Below are positions 1-12,512 of a stretch of 64,000 nucleotides of DNA, piece after piece. The notes beneath the pieces were generated by a model, which saw nothing but the letters and a program-made list of their open reading frames with translations, searched no databases and was not told where the DNA came from. Position 1 is the stretch's first letter; each line of letters opens with the position of its first letter. The position numbers and the translations under genes were made by a program. This DNA comes from Cryptomeria japonica (lineage: Eukaryota > Streptophyta > Pinopsida > Cupressales > Cupressaceae): positions 22,446,501-22,510,500 of the forward strand of contig NC_081413.1 in assembly GCF_030272615.1 (NCBI RefSeq), in the 5' to 3' direction.

Positions 1-1388
1 TAGTCTCAAGAGAAGTGAGTATTGCTGATTTTATTTTGGATTTTAAGGAAAATATTTTCTACAAGTATGCAAGGCACACCCATAGCTCTTAGTGGTTGGA
101 TCAACAGTTTGGGATGTGTAAGAACTCTTTCCCGATTGGCACTATTGTATCGGTGGTTGATTTTGTAGAGAACTATACATTGCAACCACAAAATGAGGTA
201 CAGTCTCAATACTACAATTCAGTCCATATTGCTATTTTTGTTCACATTACATATAGACATGCTCTTGATAGTATAGAAGAGGATAGGAAGATAATCAGGG
301 AGTATCATTTTTATATGAGTGATGATAGATCACACTCCTCCGAGTATGTGCAACATTCTTTCGAGAATTTTTTTGAGTTCTTGAATGAGAAAGCTATTGC
401 AATTGACCGACATATAATATGGCTAGATATCTGTACGGGTCAATTCAAGAATGCCCATATGTTTTATTGGTTGAGTAGAATGCATGTGGAGAGGCGTATA
501 CCTCATATTTGGTGTTTTTTTTAGGCAGGGCATGGGAAGGGAGAGCATGATGGAGAAGGTGCATGTTTGAAGAGAGATCTAGTTAAAGAGAAATTGAGGA
601 TTTCAAGTGTAAATTTCTCTGATGCATGTTCTATTGTTGATTGGTGTATTTTAGCATTGTCACATGGAGGTACTCTTGATTCAACAGTGAGCAGATTCTT
701 TTGGTTGGTTGAGGAGGGAACAGTGGGAGATAGATTGGATTGTCAAACAATTAAAGATTCTTCAAAGATGCATTCATTTCTCAGCTTAGATGCAAGTACA
801 TGGACCATTTGGACATGAGTGTTGGATTTTTTTTGTCAGAGTTGTCTTCGGTGTGATTGGGAGCAGTGCGAGTCAAGTGAGTGGGTTGATACGTGGGTTC
901 CCCACTATCTAACTCCTTTATCTCAAACAATATCCTTGTCAAACAATAACATGGAAAGTTCACTTGAGTATGATCGTCTATCAGATCTTGTACAACTAGG
1001 ACATGTTTTTGTAGTTGTTAAACTGTAAGGGAATGAGGAGAGATCAGAATATTGGTTGGTAGGATGTGTACAGGGAAAACAAAAGCTAACACAACCAGTG
1101 ACAGATGATGATGGGTTCACATATCCTACAGGTTCAGTTGTTGTTGTGGGAACTTGGTTGCGAACATACATGATTAGAAAGAATGACATACCTGCATTTG
1201 AAGACTATGAGAGACACAAAACCATTATAATGTATTCACACCTTATTATAGCTACAAATGTCAAGTTGTTGAAGCTTCAAGCAAAACCGAAGACCAAAGA
1301 GTTATGGACAGTGACTACTGCTGATCATGAAGCAATACTGGATACTCTTAAATAAAGATATGACCCTTCAGGAACACTTGAGTAGTAG
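1..1388 (+). pseudogene. Transposase, C-terminal part, T1 copy (nonsense-riddled)
   Basis: This corresponds to the C-terminal half of the T3 transposase (26409-29315), starting near the SREVSIADF stretch. One reading frame can be followed for the whole 1388 nt with no apparent frameshift. It is interrupted by stops at 90-92 (TAG), 522-524 (TAG), 816-818 (TGA), 1026-1028 (TAA), 1353-1355 (TAA) and 1383-1385 (TAG). Most are explained by single changes from the T3 codons CAG, GAG, CGA, CAA and GAA. The 90-92 stop is shared with T2 (8144-8146) and absent from T3. The catalytic-like blocks DFVENYTLQ and GQFKN are still legible. Clearly non-functional. Family assignment follows the T3 copy. Confidence 0.85.
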
Positions 1389-2823
1389 GTCTTTAATGGT
1401 GCCTTATTTTTTTATCATGCATTTCATTTCAAACAATGATCATTAAACCTTAATGTTCAAGTTTGTTACGTGTATATTAAGGATGTGTTCAAAATGTAGG
1501 TCTATTGATGAACATTTTTTTTGGGCAATATAGTTTTTGCATGCACATAGTGAGTACACTCGATATAATTGGAAGGGATGTATTTTTGCAACACCACTTA
1601 TGTTCATCCATGCAATTTATGTGTAGACTAACAATTCTTAAAAATACAGGTTCATGCTAGCTCATTCATCATTGACAAGGCCCTCTCTTGGTGATGGTAC
1701 ATATTCATTTGTTCATTAATGAGATTAAATTGTGGGTCTTGTTGTGTTTATTATCATGAAGATGATTCAAATGCATGTGGCCAGGACACATCTGCAGTGG
1801 ATCAAATTGTCATGAGAGATGATCTATTGAATCAAACATTTGACATTGACTAGTCAAGGTGGTCATCGAACTTTCACTCAGGTAACCTTGTCTATTTTTA
1901 TTCATTAATGGTTTATAAAATAAAGTCACTTAGATTTTGGCAATTGAATAACATTCTTTCATTTTCAAACGCTGACATCAGATGCACCTAATATTCTCTC
2001 CACAATGGAGCATGGTGTTCTCTAGCAGTAGCATCTTTGATGCTTTTGATAGTAGTATGAGTCAGATTAGTAAATTTCTATTTTGATGCTTCCCACAAGG
2101 ATTTGCAACTTCACATTGTGAGTGTGCCCCTGTTACAAATGAATTGTACTTTAATTGACATAGATGGTCTATGATGGCTTTTTTTGTAAGACTATATGGT
2201 TTTATAACATATATTATACTTTAATCGACATATAACAATATCCAAGTGGTGGCTAGCATGAGCTTGAATATGGTAAGTTGTAGGCATCTTGAAGTTGAAT
2301 ATCATATGTTGTATACATCTTGAAGTTGAACTTTGATTAGACTTTGTCAGCATTTGATGAATCATAAATGTCATTTCACTATTAATCTTGTGAATGTGAG
2401 GTGTAGGAATAATAATTAATTGAGAACATCAATTCAAATACATAATATAGAGGATACTAATTCATTTATTGTAGTTTAGTGCAGAAATTTTTTTGTTTTT
2501 TTTAATAATGAAATAGGTACAACTGTATTTAGATAAAATGAAGCTTTTATCTCACATGAAGATGTCACATTGGCAAATTGGTCTATATTATAATACACAA
2601 GATGTAAGTAAAATCAAAACGCTCTCATCAAATCCTTCCAAATTCTATGTTAACTTGTGACTCATTACTATGTGCTGGGAGAGGGTAGAGTGTGTGGCTT
2701 CAGGGTACAGTTTTGGACTTGAACCATACTGCATAAATATCAAGGCTTCAACTTGATTGTCATTAAAGGTTTCTGATTGTTTACAAAATATCCTTTCATA
2801 TCCCTTCATGAATGTCACATGCG
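1389..2823. other. Intergenic spacer of T1 between transposase and tandem array
   Basis: No gene seen. The sequence is homologous, in inverse orientation, to the T3 spacer at about 24690-26405. Both contain the paired 'catcttgaagttgaa' segments and the sequence next to the array beginning cattaaaggtttctg. It is probably 3' untranslated and spacer DNA of the transposon. Confidence 0.6.
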
Positions 2824-4110
2824 TAGGGTATGACCCTGAGCGTTCGATTGAGTGGGCGGGGGGGAATAGGAGCATGCGTAGGGTAATAATGCCTAACTGG
2901 ACATGTCAGAGCCAATGGTTCATCATCACGATGACCAGAAAGAGAAATCGGCCACGCGACAACATTCCATTGAGTGAGACTAACGATTTGTTCACCAACC
3001 AAAAAATTGCTGCCCTAATAAAACCGTAGGGAAACTTGAAAAACTGAGATAGGATTTTGTAGGGACCCCTCTCATGGCCTTGTAGGTTCAAATGGATTGT
3101 TTGTAGGTGCCACAGATTCCAAGTTAGGGCCCATCAAAGTTTGATAATTTTGAGCACTTAGGGAGCTCAAGGGATGACGCCGGTAGGGTATGACCCCGAG
3201 CGTTTGATCGAGTGGGGGGGCAAAATAGGAGCATGCGTAGGGTAATAATTCCTAAATGGACATGTTGGAACCAACGATTCATCATCGCGATGAGCAAAAT
3301 GAGAAATCGGCCACGCGACAACATTCCATTGAGTGACACTGATGATTTTTTCGCCAATGAAAAATTGCTGCCCTAATAAAACCATAGGGCAACATGAAAA
3401 ACCAAGATAGGCTTTTGTAGGGACCCCTCTCATGGCCTCGTAGGTTTAAACGAAATGTTCATAGGTGCCACGGATCCTGAGTTATGGCCCGTCAAAGTTT
3501 GACAATTTTGAGCACTTAGGGCGCTCAAGGGACGACATTGGTAGGGTATGACCCTGAGCGTTTGATCGAGTGGGGGGGAAAAATAGGAGCATGCGTAGGG
3601 TAATAATGCCTAACTGGACATGTCATAGCCAACGGTTCATCATCGCGACGAGCAGAATGAGAAATCGACCACATGACAACATTCCATTGAGTGAGACTAA
3701 CGATTTTTTTGCCAACCGAAAAATTGCTTCCCTAATAAAACCGTAGGGCAACTTGAAAAACTAAGATAGGCTTTTGTAGGGACCCCTCTCATGGCCCCAT
3801 AGGTTTAAATAGAATGTTCATAGGTGCCATAGATTCTAAGTTAGGACCCGTCAAAGTTTGACAATTTTGAGCACTTAGGGTGCTCAAGGGATGACGTCGA
3901 TAGGGTATGACCCCAAGTGTTCGATCAAGTGGGGGGCCAAAATAGGAGCATGTGTAGGGTAATAATGCCTAAATGGACATGTCGGAGCTGATGGTTCATC
4001 ATCGCGATGAGCAGAACGAGAAGTCGGCCACGCGACAACATTCCATTGAGTGAGACTGACGATTTTTTCGCCAACCGAAAAATTGCTGCCCTAATAAAAC
4101 TCCGAGCGTT
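2824..4110. repeat. 359-bp tandem repeat array inside T1 (about 3.6 units)
   Basis: Units begin with TAGGGTATGACC at 2824, 3184, 3542 and 3901, a period of 358-360 bp. Landmarks repeat in order: a G-run after GAGTGG, GGAGCATGCGTAGGG, CATTCCATTGAGTGAG, ATTGCTGCCCTAATAAAACC, GGGACCCCTCTCATGGCC and GAGCACTTAGGG. The last unit breaks off after CCCTAATAAA and is followed by a short shortened unit. The break is at the same place in T2 (about 9340), so it is ancestral. Open frames across the units are by-products of the repeat. Confidence 0.9.
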
Positions 4111-4156
4111 CGACCGAGGTGGGGGGAAAAATAGGACCATGCATAGGGTAATAATG

Positions 4157-4356
4157 AATTGTATCAAGTATTGTTCATTAAATGAATTGTATTGTATTGT
4201 TCATTAAATGAATTGTATTGTTCTTGAAATGTATTGTTCATTGAATGAATTGTATTGTATTGTTGATTAAATGAATTGTATTGCTCATAAATTGTATTGT
4301 TCATTAAATGAATTGTATTGTATTGTTCATTAAATGAATTGTATTGTTCATTAAAT
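4157..4356. repeat. Short AT-rich tandem repeats (TTCATTAAATGAATTGTATTG type)
   Basis: Variants of a roughly 20-bp unit containing the near-palindrome TTCATTAAATGAA alternate with GTATTGTATTG. They lie between the 359-bp array and the 3' end of gene 2. The same block occurs in T2 (9396-9618) and T3 (21905-22105). Confidence 0.8.
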
Positions 4357-4624
4357 AGCCATTATTAACCATTGTTAATTATTGGAATGAAGATTAAATA
4401 TTTCCATGATAACACCATGCATAGATGAGCAACAATATATATGATCGAATATCAACTTCTGTATATATAAAAATGTCAAATGATTACAAATGTATGTCCA
4501 TACACAAATATGGCATAAATGCCAACTGAAACAAAATGTATGTCTAAATACGTGAAAGTATGTCCATATACAAAATATACATGCCAACTAGACATGTAAG
4601 CATCCCAAAACTATCTATAACATC

Positions 4625-6534
4625 CTAAGTTGCTGATGGATCATCAAAATCGATCCTCTTCACCACACTGCTCAGCTCTGAAGGATCCTGCACAAGAAAA
4701 ACAAACCATGATTAATATTAGTTATATTATATAATTCACATTTGAAAAGTTAACATAAAAATGAACTATAATTGAACTATTCATGTTTACCTCATCTCCA
4801 TGTTTTCTCTTCAGCTTTGTAGGACTCTTGATGTATGTCTTCGGTAGAGGAGGTATGTTTTGAATATTTTCATACACAACGTACATATGTTCAGAAACAT
4901 GACATTGATACAAGTTAGCATATAATTGTCACTGATAATAACAAATTATATCTACTAATCAAAAAATAAAATAAACACACATCTACTCGAGGCATCTCTT
5001 CTTCTTCTTCGGGTATATTGGGTGTAGTCGTCAAGGATGTGAAGCAAAGAATTCTCTGTATATATACACAACAAATATATGAAACTATCAATCTATGTCT
5101 AGACATGTATAATCACTATAAGTTATTTAAACTATTCATTCAATCATATTTGCATTCAATTACCTTTCCCTTGTCTCCAACTGCACTACCAGATCCTAAA
5201 TCACATTGCCCTGCACTCATGCTGCTTGTGCCCTACAAGAGTAAAATAAGATATACATGGAAGTTACTACATAATCTAATTAATACCAATATAAATGATG
5301 AGCATGTATGTACAATAAAATACAAACGACTAGGTACAATAATATATGTACCGTCAAGCTATCAAGGCCAAATGAAATGGCCGACAAGGTGACCTCCTAA
5401 ATTTGTCTCAACTCATCCTCAGTCATCAACTGTTAAATAGACCATGTAAATAAAAATTAGTACTTAATATTATCTAATTTATAAATATAACATGAATTGT
5501 GAAAATACAAATTTTACCACTACATCATCAATGTATGATGATGGTGCCTCCTCACCTCTAGCATGTGAGGACTCCCCAAGGTATCCTCCAGTCTGTGTAA
5601 TAACATCTGGTGCATCATGCATCTCATGCACCTCATAATCTACACTGTCCACAGGATGATCGACGGGCTTTCCTACTGGACCCAAGCATACGCGCCCACA
5701 CATGACACAACGATGGGGCACGCATATGTCTGGAGCCGAGGATGACGCTTCAACGCCACCGGATGCACCGCTACCATCAAGAGTAGGCTGAGCTACTGAC
5801 ACAGCCTGAGAAACCAAAAGGCTACTCAAAGAGTGAATAGCCGATATGGTCCATGAAGCAGCCTCATGAATGATATCAGGATGCTGCAATGGAGGTGGGG
5901 GATCAACAGGAGGAGGGGGGACATACGGTTCCTGGGCTACTCTGACTGCCCCAAGTCTATTTTGGGGCATACCTAAACCTACACCCTGGAAAGGTTGGAT
6001 GTCAAAGTAGTTCACATGTTTGTGTAAAACAAACTCAGCATACAATTTTTTTATAAAATAGAAGGGGATATCAAGATTGTTGTTGGGTGGTTTGTCGAAA
6101 ACCATCCACCAACGATCCCAAAAGTTTTTCACAATCCCATCATTTGCGCACCATTTAAAAGAAATTTTTGTTTTTTGGGGATCTACGGGCTGACTAGTAT
6201 GGGAATTGACAAACAGTGAGGCGATTTCGGCTTTGGATATCTCAAGATCCTTGATATCCTTATATGACAAGCCATCTACATATTTTTCCCTTATAGAATC
6301 TCGCCACAAAAGGGCGGCATTGTGCTCCTCAGTCATGGTTTCCATACTTTTTATGATCGACGTGAGAGGATCAAACATTGGGTTTAGACGAGGGATCCTA
6401 CGATATACTTTTGCAATCCCCCTCAATTCATTCAAATTTTGTGCAATCAAATCCTGAATTGAGGGGGGGTTTGGGAAATGAGGGTTTGGTAGTTGCAGTT
6501 GTGGTTCGTCAGTGTTTTCATTGTTATCCCCCAT
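4625..6534 (-). pseudogene. Transposon gene 2 (six-exon accessory protein), T1 copy
   Basis: I do not recognise this family. Exons on the minus strand, from the 5' end: 6534-5518, 5429-5352, 5232-5164, 5055-4987, 4880-4791 and 4687-4625. Their lengths are 1017, 78, 69, 69, 90 and 63 nt, identical to T3, and all junctions are phase 0. I start at the MGDNNEN methionine (6534), which is shared by all copies, rather than the upstream in-frame leucine codon. The protein has a Pro/Gln/Asn-rich N-terminus, a helical block around FDPLTSI..MTEEHNAALLWRDS, a WDRWWMVFDKPP motif, a Pro-rich linker, a CVPHRCVMCGRVC cysteine cluster, an acidic EEEEE tract and a basic KLKRKHG tract. Defects are a TAG in exon 2 (5399-5397) and loss of the exon-5 acceptor (AG to AC). 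Exon 1 is fully open. Confidence 0.75.
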
Positions 6535-6797
6535 TTTTAACCTAATTGAATGTAAACAATTATATTTAGTTAACAAACTTAAACAATTAGGTATTTGATT
6601 TAAAAAATCCTAGTTTCCATAAAAAAAAACATATTTTCAATGAAAAATCAAATAAACATTAACAAAAAATACCAAAAATGAATGAAAATGATTCAAAACG
6701 ATAAAATTCTTACCTCTGAATCTATCTTTTAGCAATTTTTTGTCAAAAAACCAGATATCAAATGGAGCGGATATTGGATTGTGATGAAATCGCACGA

Positions 6798-6823
6798 CCC
6801 GTGAGTTAAAAATGACTCACGGG
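6798..6823. other. Conserved 9-bp-stem hairpin upstream of gene 2 (T1)
   Basis: CCCGTGAGT pairs with ACTCACGGG across an 8-nt loop. It lies about 264 nt upstream of the gene 2 start codon. The same hairpin is at 12071-12096 (T2) and 19427-19452 (T3). Confidence 0.8.
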
Positions 6824-6894
6824 CTACCACTGTCAAAATATTAAAGTCTCAGAAAATTGGATATCCGATAACCTATTTTTATACTTAAATTATT

Positions 6895-7545
6895 TTTAAA
6901 TAACATATATAATATAATAATATATTATATAATATATTATTATATTATATAATACGTATTGTATTATATTATATATATTATAATATAATATAATATAATA
7001 TAATATTATAATACAATATAATATTAAAATAATATATTATATTATATTATATTATATAGAATATATTATTATAATATTATATTATATTATAATCTAATAC
7101 TATATTATAATATAATATAACATTATATTATAATATAATATAACATTATATTATAATATAATATAACATTATATTATATTATAATATAATATTATATTAT
7201 ATTATAATATTATATTATATTATAATATATTATAATATTATAATAATATATTATAATATAATATAATATAATAATATATTATATTATATTATATTAATAT
7301 ATTATATTATATTATAAATAATATAATATTACATTATATTATATATAATATAATATTACATTATTATGATATATATAATATTATATTATATTATATTATA
7401 TACAATATAATATTACATTATTATGTTATATATAATATATATAATATTATTATATTATATATAATATAATGTAATATTATATATATTATTATATAATATA
7501 ATAATAGATTATATATTACATAATATGTAACATATAATATATTTT
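6895..7545. repeat. AT-rich minisatellite (TATAATATTATA type), T1
   Basis: About 650 bp made almost only of A and T in TATAATATTA-like words. It lies between the gene-2 hairpin and the transposon terminus. Shorter versions are at 12165-12512 (T2) and 19024-19365 (T3). Open frames in it, such as one on the minus strand at 7421-7705, are low-complexity artefacts. Confidence 0.9.
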
Positions 7546-7741
7546 TTAAATTAAAATTACAAATAAAAATCAGATATCCAATTTTATCGGATATCCTATT
7601 TGCATAGGTAATTACCAGGTCAAGGTGTACTAACACCCAGGCCAAGAAAAAACTCAACACGGATTTTCGCGTTTTTAGGTGAGTGAAGAAGGCTATTTTT
7701 TTCACATCGCCACTTTTTGGGCCCCTTGATCTTGCACTAAT

Positions 7742-8775
7742 CCATGAACTTTTATGTCATATTCCTTCTACGATGCATACTAATGAGATGTTGTAGGAGT
7801 GTGGTGCAATGCTATTTCTGAGATCATCATGAGACTTGCAAGATCTATTTTATGCCCTAGAGATGATGGTTGCTATTTTTATAGAAATGATTGTTTGAAT
7901 GAGAAGTGCTCAGAATGTGGTGGGTTGTCAAAGTCTGTTTCATGTTTTCATGAGGGCAGCGAACACGAGCTTGGAAAGGATTATGTTGAGAAAAAAATAT
8001 ATGAGACAGTGAAATATACTTTGAAGAGTGGAGGTGAAGGTTCTAGATGCGAATTAGTCTCAAGAGAAGTGAGTATTGCTGATTTTATTTTGGATTTTAA
8101 GGAAAATATTTTCTACAAGTATGCAAGGCACACCCATAGCTCTTAGTGGTTGGATCAACAGTTCGGGATGTGTAAGAACTCTTTCCCGATTGGCACTATT
8201 GTATCGGTGGTTGATTTTGTAGAGAACTATACATTGCAACCATAGAATGAGGTACAGTCTCAATACTACAATTCAGTCCAGATTGCTATTTTTGTTCACA
8301 TTACATATAGACATGCTCTTGATAGTATAGAAGAGGATAGGAAGATAATCAGGGAGTATCATTTTTATATGAGTGATGATAGATCACACTCCTCCGAGTA
8401 TGTGCAACATTCTTTCAAGATTTTTTTTGAGTTCTTGCATGAGAAAGATATTGCAATTGACTGACATATAATATGGCCAGATAACTGTACGTGTCAATTC
8501 AAGAATGCCCGTATGTTTTATTTGTTGAGTAGAATGCATGTAGAGAGGCGTATACCTCATATTTGGTTTTTTTTTGAGGCAAGGCATGGAAAGGGAGAGA
8601 ATGATGGAGCAGGTGCATGTTTGAAGAGAGATATAGTTAAGGAGTAATTGAGGATTTCAGTTGCAAATTTCTATGATGCACGTTCTATTGTTGATTGGTG
8701 TAGTTCAACATTGTCACATGGAGGTACTCTTGATTCAATAGTGACTAGATTCTTTTGGTTGGTTGAGGAGGGAAT
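7742..8775 (+). pseudogene. Transposase internal fragment, T2 copy
   Basis: This covers the part from the CPRDDGCYFYRNDC zinc-ribbon-like segment through the catalytic-like region to VSRFFWLVEEG (T3 numbering about 420-770). It carries stops at 8144-8146 (TAG, shared with T1) and further ones near 8243, 8461 and 8644. The frame appears unbroken by indels. It also has the codon AAA where T3 has its single stop (27858-27860), which shows that the T3 stop is derived. The fragment ends where the 359-bp repeat starts. Confidence 0.8.
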
Positions 8776-9345
8776 GACAGTAGGGTATGACCCCGAGCAT
8801 TCGATCAAGGGGGGGGGGGGGGAATAGGAGCATGCATAGGGTAATAATGCCTAACTCGACATGTTAGAGGTGATGGTTCATCATCACGATGAGCTGAATG
8901 AGAAATTGGCCACATGAACAAATTTGATTGAATGAGACTGACGATTTTTTCGCCAACCGAAAAAATTGCTTCCCTAATAAAACCATAGGGCAACATGAAA
9001 AACCGAGATAGGATTTTGTAGGGACCCCTATCGTGGCCCCGTAGGTTTAAATAGATCATTCACAGGTACATAGGATTCTGAGTTATGGCCCATCAAAGTT
9101 TGACAATTTTTAGCACTTAGGGCATTCAAGGGACGACGCCGATAGGGTATGACCCCGAGTGTTCGATCGAGTGGGAGGGCAAAATAAGAGCATGCATAGG
9201 GTAATAATGCCTAATTGGACATGTCGGAGCTGACGGTTGGTCATCGTGATGAGAAGAATGAGAAATTGGCCACGAGACAACATTCAATTGAGTGAGACTG
9301 ATGATTTTTTCACCAACCAAAAAATTGCCGCCCTAATAAACCCTG
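8776..9345. repeat. 359-bp tandem repeat array inside T2 (about 1.6 units)
   Basis: Unit starts (TAGGGTATGACC) are near 8783 and 9144. They have the same landmarks as the T1 and T3 arrays, and the same truncated last unit after CCCTAATAAA as T1. The array has fewer units than in T1 (3.6) or T3 (about 7). Confidence 0.85.
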
Positions 9346-9395
9346 AGTGTTCGACCGAGGTGCGGGGGAAAATAGGACCATGCATAGGGTAATAA

Positions 9396-9618
9396 TGAAT
9401 TATATCAAGTATTGTTCATTAAATGAATTATATTGTACTATTGATTAAATGAATTGTATTGTTCATGAATTGTATTATTCATTAAATTAATTGTATTGTT
9501 CATGAATTATATTGTTTATTAAATGAATTGCATTGTATTGTTCATTAAATGAATTATATTGTTCATTATACAAACAACACTTATGATGAAATGAAATGAA
9601 TTGCATTGTTCATTAAAT
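9396..9618. repeat. Short AT-rich tandem repeats, T2
   Basis: Same TTCATTAAATGAATTGTATTG-like units and same position relative to gene 2 as at 4157-4356. Confidence 0.75.
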
Positions 9619-9886
9619 AACCATTGTTAAAAATTGTTAATTATTGGAATGAAGGTTAAATATTTCCATGATAACACCACGTATAGATGAGCAACAATTT
9701 ATATGATCGAATATCAACTTCTATATATATAAAAATGTCAAATGATTACAAATGTATGTCCATACACAAATATGGCATAAACGCCAACTGAAATAAAATG
9801 TATGTCTAAATACGTGAATGTATGTCTATATACAAAATATACATGCCAACTAAACATGTAAGCATCCCAAAACTATATATAACATC

Positions 9887-11806
9887 CTAAGCTGCTGATG
9901 GATCATCAAAATTGATCCTCTTCGCCGCACTGCTTGGCTCTAAAGGATCCTGTGCAAGAAAAACAAACCACGATTAATATTAGTTTTATTATATAATTCA
10001 CATTCGAAAAGAACATAAAAATGAACTATATTCAACTATTCATGTTTACCTCATCTCCATGTTTTCTCTTCGGCTTTGCAGGAATCTTGATGTATGTCTT
10101 CGGTAGAGGAGGTATGTTTTGAATATTTTCGTACACAACCTACATATGTTTAGAAACATGACATTGATACAAGTTAGCATATAATTATCACTGATAATAA
10201 CAAATTATATCTACTAATCAAAAAATAAAATAAACATACATCTACTTGAGCCATCTCTTCTTCTTCTTCAGGTATACTGGGTGTAGTCATCAAGGATGTG
10301 AAGCCAAGAATTATCTGTATATATACACAACAAGTATATGAAACTATCAATCTATGTCTAGACATTTATAATCACTATAAGTTATTTAAAGTATTCATTG
10401 AATTATATTTGCATTTAATTACCTTTCCCTTGTCTCCAACTGCACTACTAAATCCTAAATCACACTGCCTCCCACTCGTGCTGCTTGTGCCCTACAAGAG
10501 TAAAATAAGATATACATGCAAGTTACTACATAATCTAATTAATACCAATATAAATGATTAGCATGTATGTACAATAAAATACAAATGACTAGGTGCAATA
10601 ATATATGTACCGTAAAGCTATCAAGGCCAAATGAAATGGCCGACAAGGTGACCTCCTGAATCCATCTCAACTCCTCCTCGAACATCAACTGTTAAATAGA
10701 CCATGTAAATAAAAATTAGTACTTAATATTATCTAGATTATAAATATTCATTTAAAATATAACATGAACTATGAAAATACTAATCTTACCACTACATCAT
10801 CAATGTATGATGACGGTGCCTCCTTGCCTCTAGCATCCAAGGAGTCCCCAGGGTATCCTCTAGTCTATGTAGTAATATCTGGTGCATCATGCATCTCATG
10901 CACCTCATAATCTGCACTGTCCGTAGGAGGATCAACGGGCAGTCCAACTGGACCCAAGCATATGTGCCCACACATGACACAACTATGGGGCACACATATG
11001 TGTGGAGTTGAGGATGACATGTCAGCGCCACCAGATGCACCACTACCATCATGAGTACGCTAAACTACTGACCCAACCTGAGAAACCAAAAGGCTACTCA
11101 AAGAGTGAATAGTCGATATGGTCCATGAAGCCGCCTCACAAATGATATCAGGATGCTGCACTGCAGGTGGGGGATCAACAGGAGGAGGGGGGACATATGG
11201 GCCCAGGACTACTATGTCTGCCCCAGGTCTATTTTGGGGCATACCTAAACCTACACCCTGGAAAGGTTGGATGTCAAAGTAGTTAACATGTTTACATAAA
11301 ACAAACTCAGCCTACAATTTTTTTATGAAATAGAAGAGGACATCAAGATTGTTGTTGGGTGGTTTGTCGAAAACCATCCACCAACGATCCCAAAATTTTT
11401 TCACAATACCATCATTTGTGCACCATTTAATAGAAATTTTTTTGGGGGGGGGATATATAGGTTGACCAGTGTGGGGATTCACAAACAATGAGGCGATAGT
11501 GGCTCTTGATATCTTGAGATCCTTGATATCCTTATACGACAAGCCATCTGCATATTTTTCCCTCATAGAATCTTGCCACAAAAGGGCAGCATTGTGCTCC
11601 TCAGTCATGGTTTCCATACTCTTTATGATCGACGTGAGAGGATCAAACATTGGGTTTAGACAAGGGATCCTACGATATACTTCTGCAATCCCCCTCAATT
11701 CATTCAAATTTTGTGCAGTCAAATCCTGAATTGAGGGGGGGTTTGGCAAAGGAGGGTTTGGTTGTTGCAGTTGTGGTTGATCAATGTTTTCACTGTTATC
11801 CCCCAT
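9887..11806 (-). pseudogene. Transposon gene 2 (six-exon accessory protein), T2 copy
   Basis: Exon 1 is 11806-10790, again exactly 1017 nt, and downstream exon-like segments run to a stop at 9887-9889. Exon 1 has in-frame stops at the YFIKKL position (11312-11314), near 11060 and near 10870, all explainable by point changes from T3. Exon 2 is intact here and reads through (LRWIQEVTLSAISFGLDS), where T1 and T3 both have stops, so it gives the ancestral exon 2 reading. The exon 5 acceptor (TAG before GTTGTG) is intact. The gene is dead as it stands. Confidence 0.75.
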
Positions 11807-12070
11807 TTTTAACCTAATTGAATGTAAACAATTAAATTTAGTTAACAAATTTAAACAATTAGGTATTTGATTTTAAAAAACCTAGTTTTCAATGAAAAAA
11901 ACCATATTTTCAATGAAAAATCAAATAAACATTAACAAAAAATTTAAATAATGAATGAAAATGATTGAAAACAATAAAATTCTTACCTTTCAATCTATTT
12001 TTTAGCAATTTTTTGCCAAAACACTAGATATCGGGTGTACCAGATATCAAATTTTTATAAAATTGCCCAA

Positions 12071-12096
12071 CCCGTGAGTTAAAAATGACTCACGGG
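12071..12096. other. Conserved hairpin upstream of gene 2 (T2)
   Basis: CCCGTGAGT and ACTCACGGG flank an 8-nt loop, the same sequence as T1 at 6798-6823. Confidence 0.8.
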
Positions 12097-12164
12097 CTGT
12101 CACTGTTGAAATATATTTGTTTCAGAAAATCGGATATCTGATTTTTATACTTCAATTATTTTAA

Positions 12165-12373
12165 AATAACATATATAATATGATAATATATTATTATATT
12201 ATATAATACGTATTGTATTATATATTATATAATATATAATATAATATAATAATATATTATATAATATGTATTATATAATATATATAATATAATAATATAT
12301 TATATAATACGTATTATATAATATATTATTATATTATAATATAATATATAATATAATATATTATTATATTATA

Positions 12374-12415
<42 letters not shown>

Positions 12416-12512
12416 TATAATTATATAATATATTATTACATTATATATTATATAATATAATAATATATTATATATTATATAATATGTAATATATAATATA
12501 TATTTTAATTTA
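12165..12512. repeat. AT-rich minisatellite, T2
   Basis: TATAATATTATA-type tract containing a (TA)n run of about 40 bp near 12380. Same position as in T1 and T3. Confidence 0.85.

Larger units (their letters stand above)
1..7740 (+). mobile_element. Two-gene DNA transposon copy T1 (left part outside window)
   Basis: T1 runs from the window edge to a conserved terminus reading CACTAA at 7735-7740. The order is transposase 3' part (plus strand), spacer, 359-bp tandem array, short AT-rich repeats, gene 2 (minus strand), conserved hairpin, AT-rich minisatellite, terminus. The same order, inverted, is found in T3 (18829-29682), and the terminal block of about 120 bp is shared by T1, T2 and T3. 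The right neighbour at 7741 is internal transposase sequence of T2, so T1 appears to be inserted in T2. The transposase-proximal end is beyond position 1. Strand is given as transposase direction. Both genes carry nonsense codons. Confidence 0.8.

Noticed and set aside
7421-7705. 94-codon frame on the minus strand
   Set aside because: Mostly AT minisatellite translation (Ile/Tyr/Leu). The same tract in T2 and T3 does not keep it, although T3 has a similar artefact at 18934-19176.
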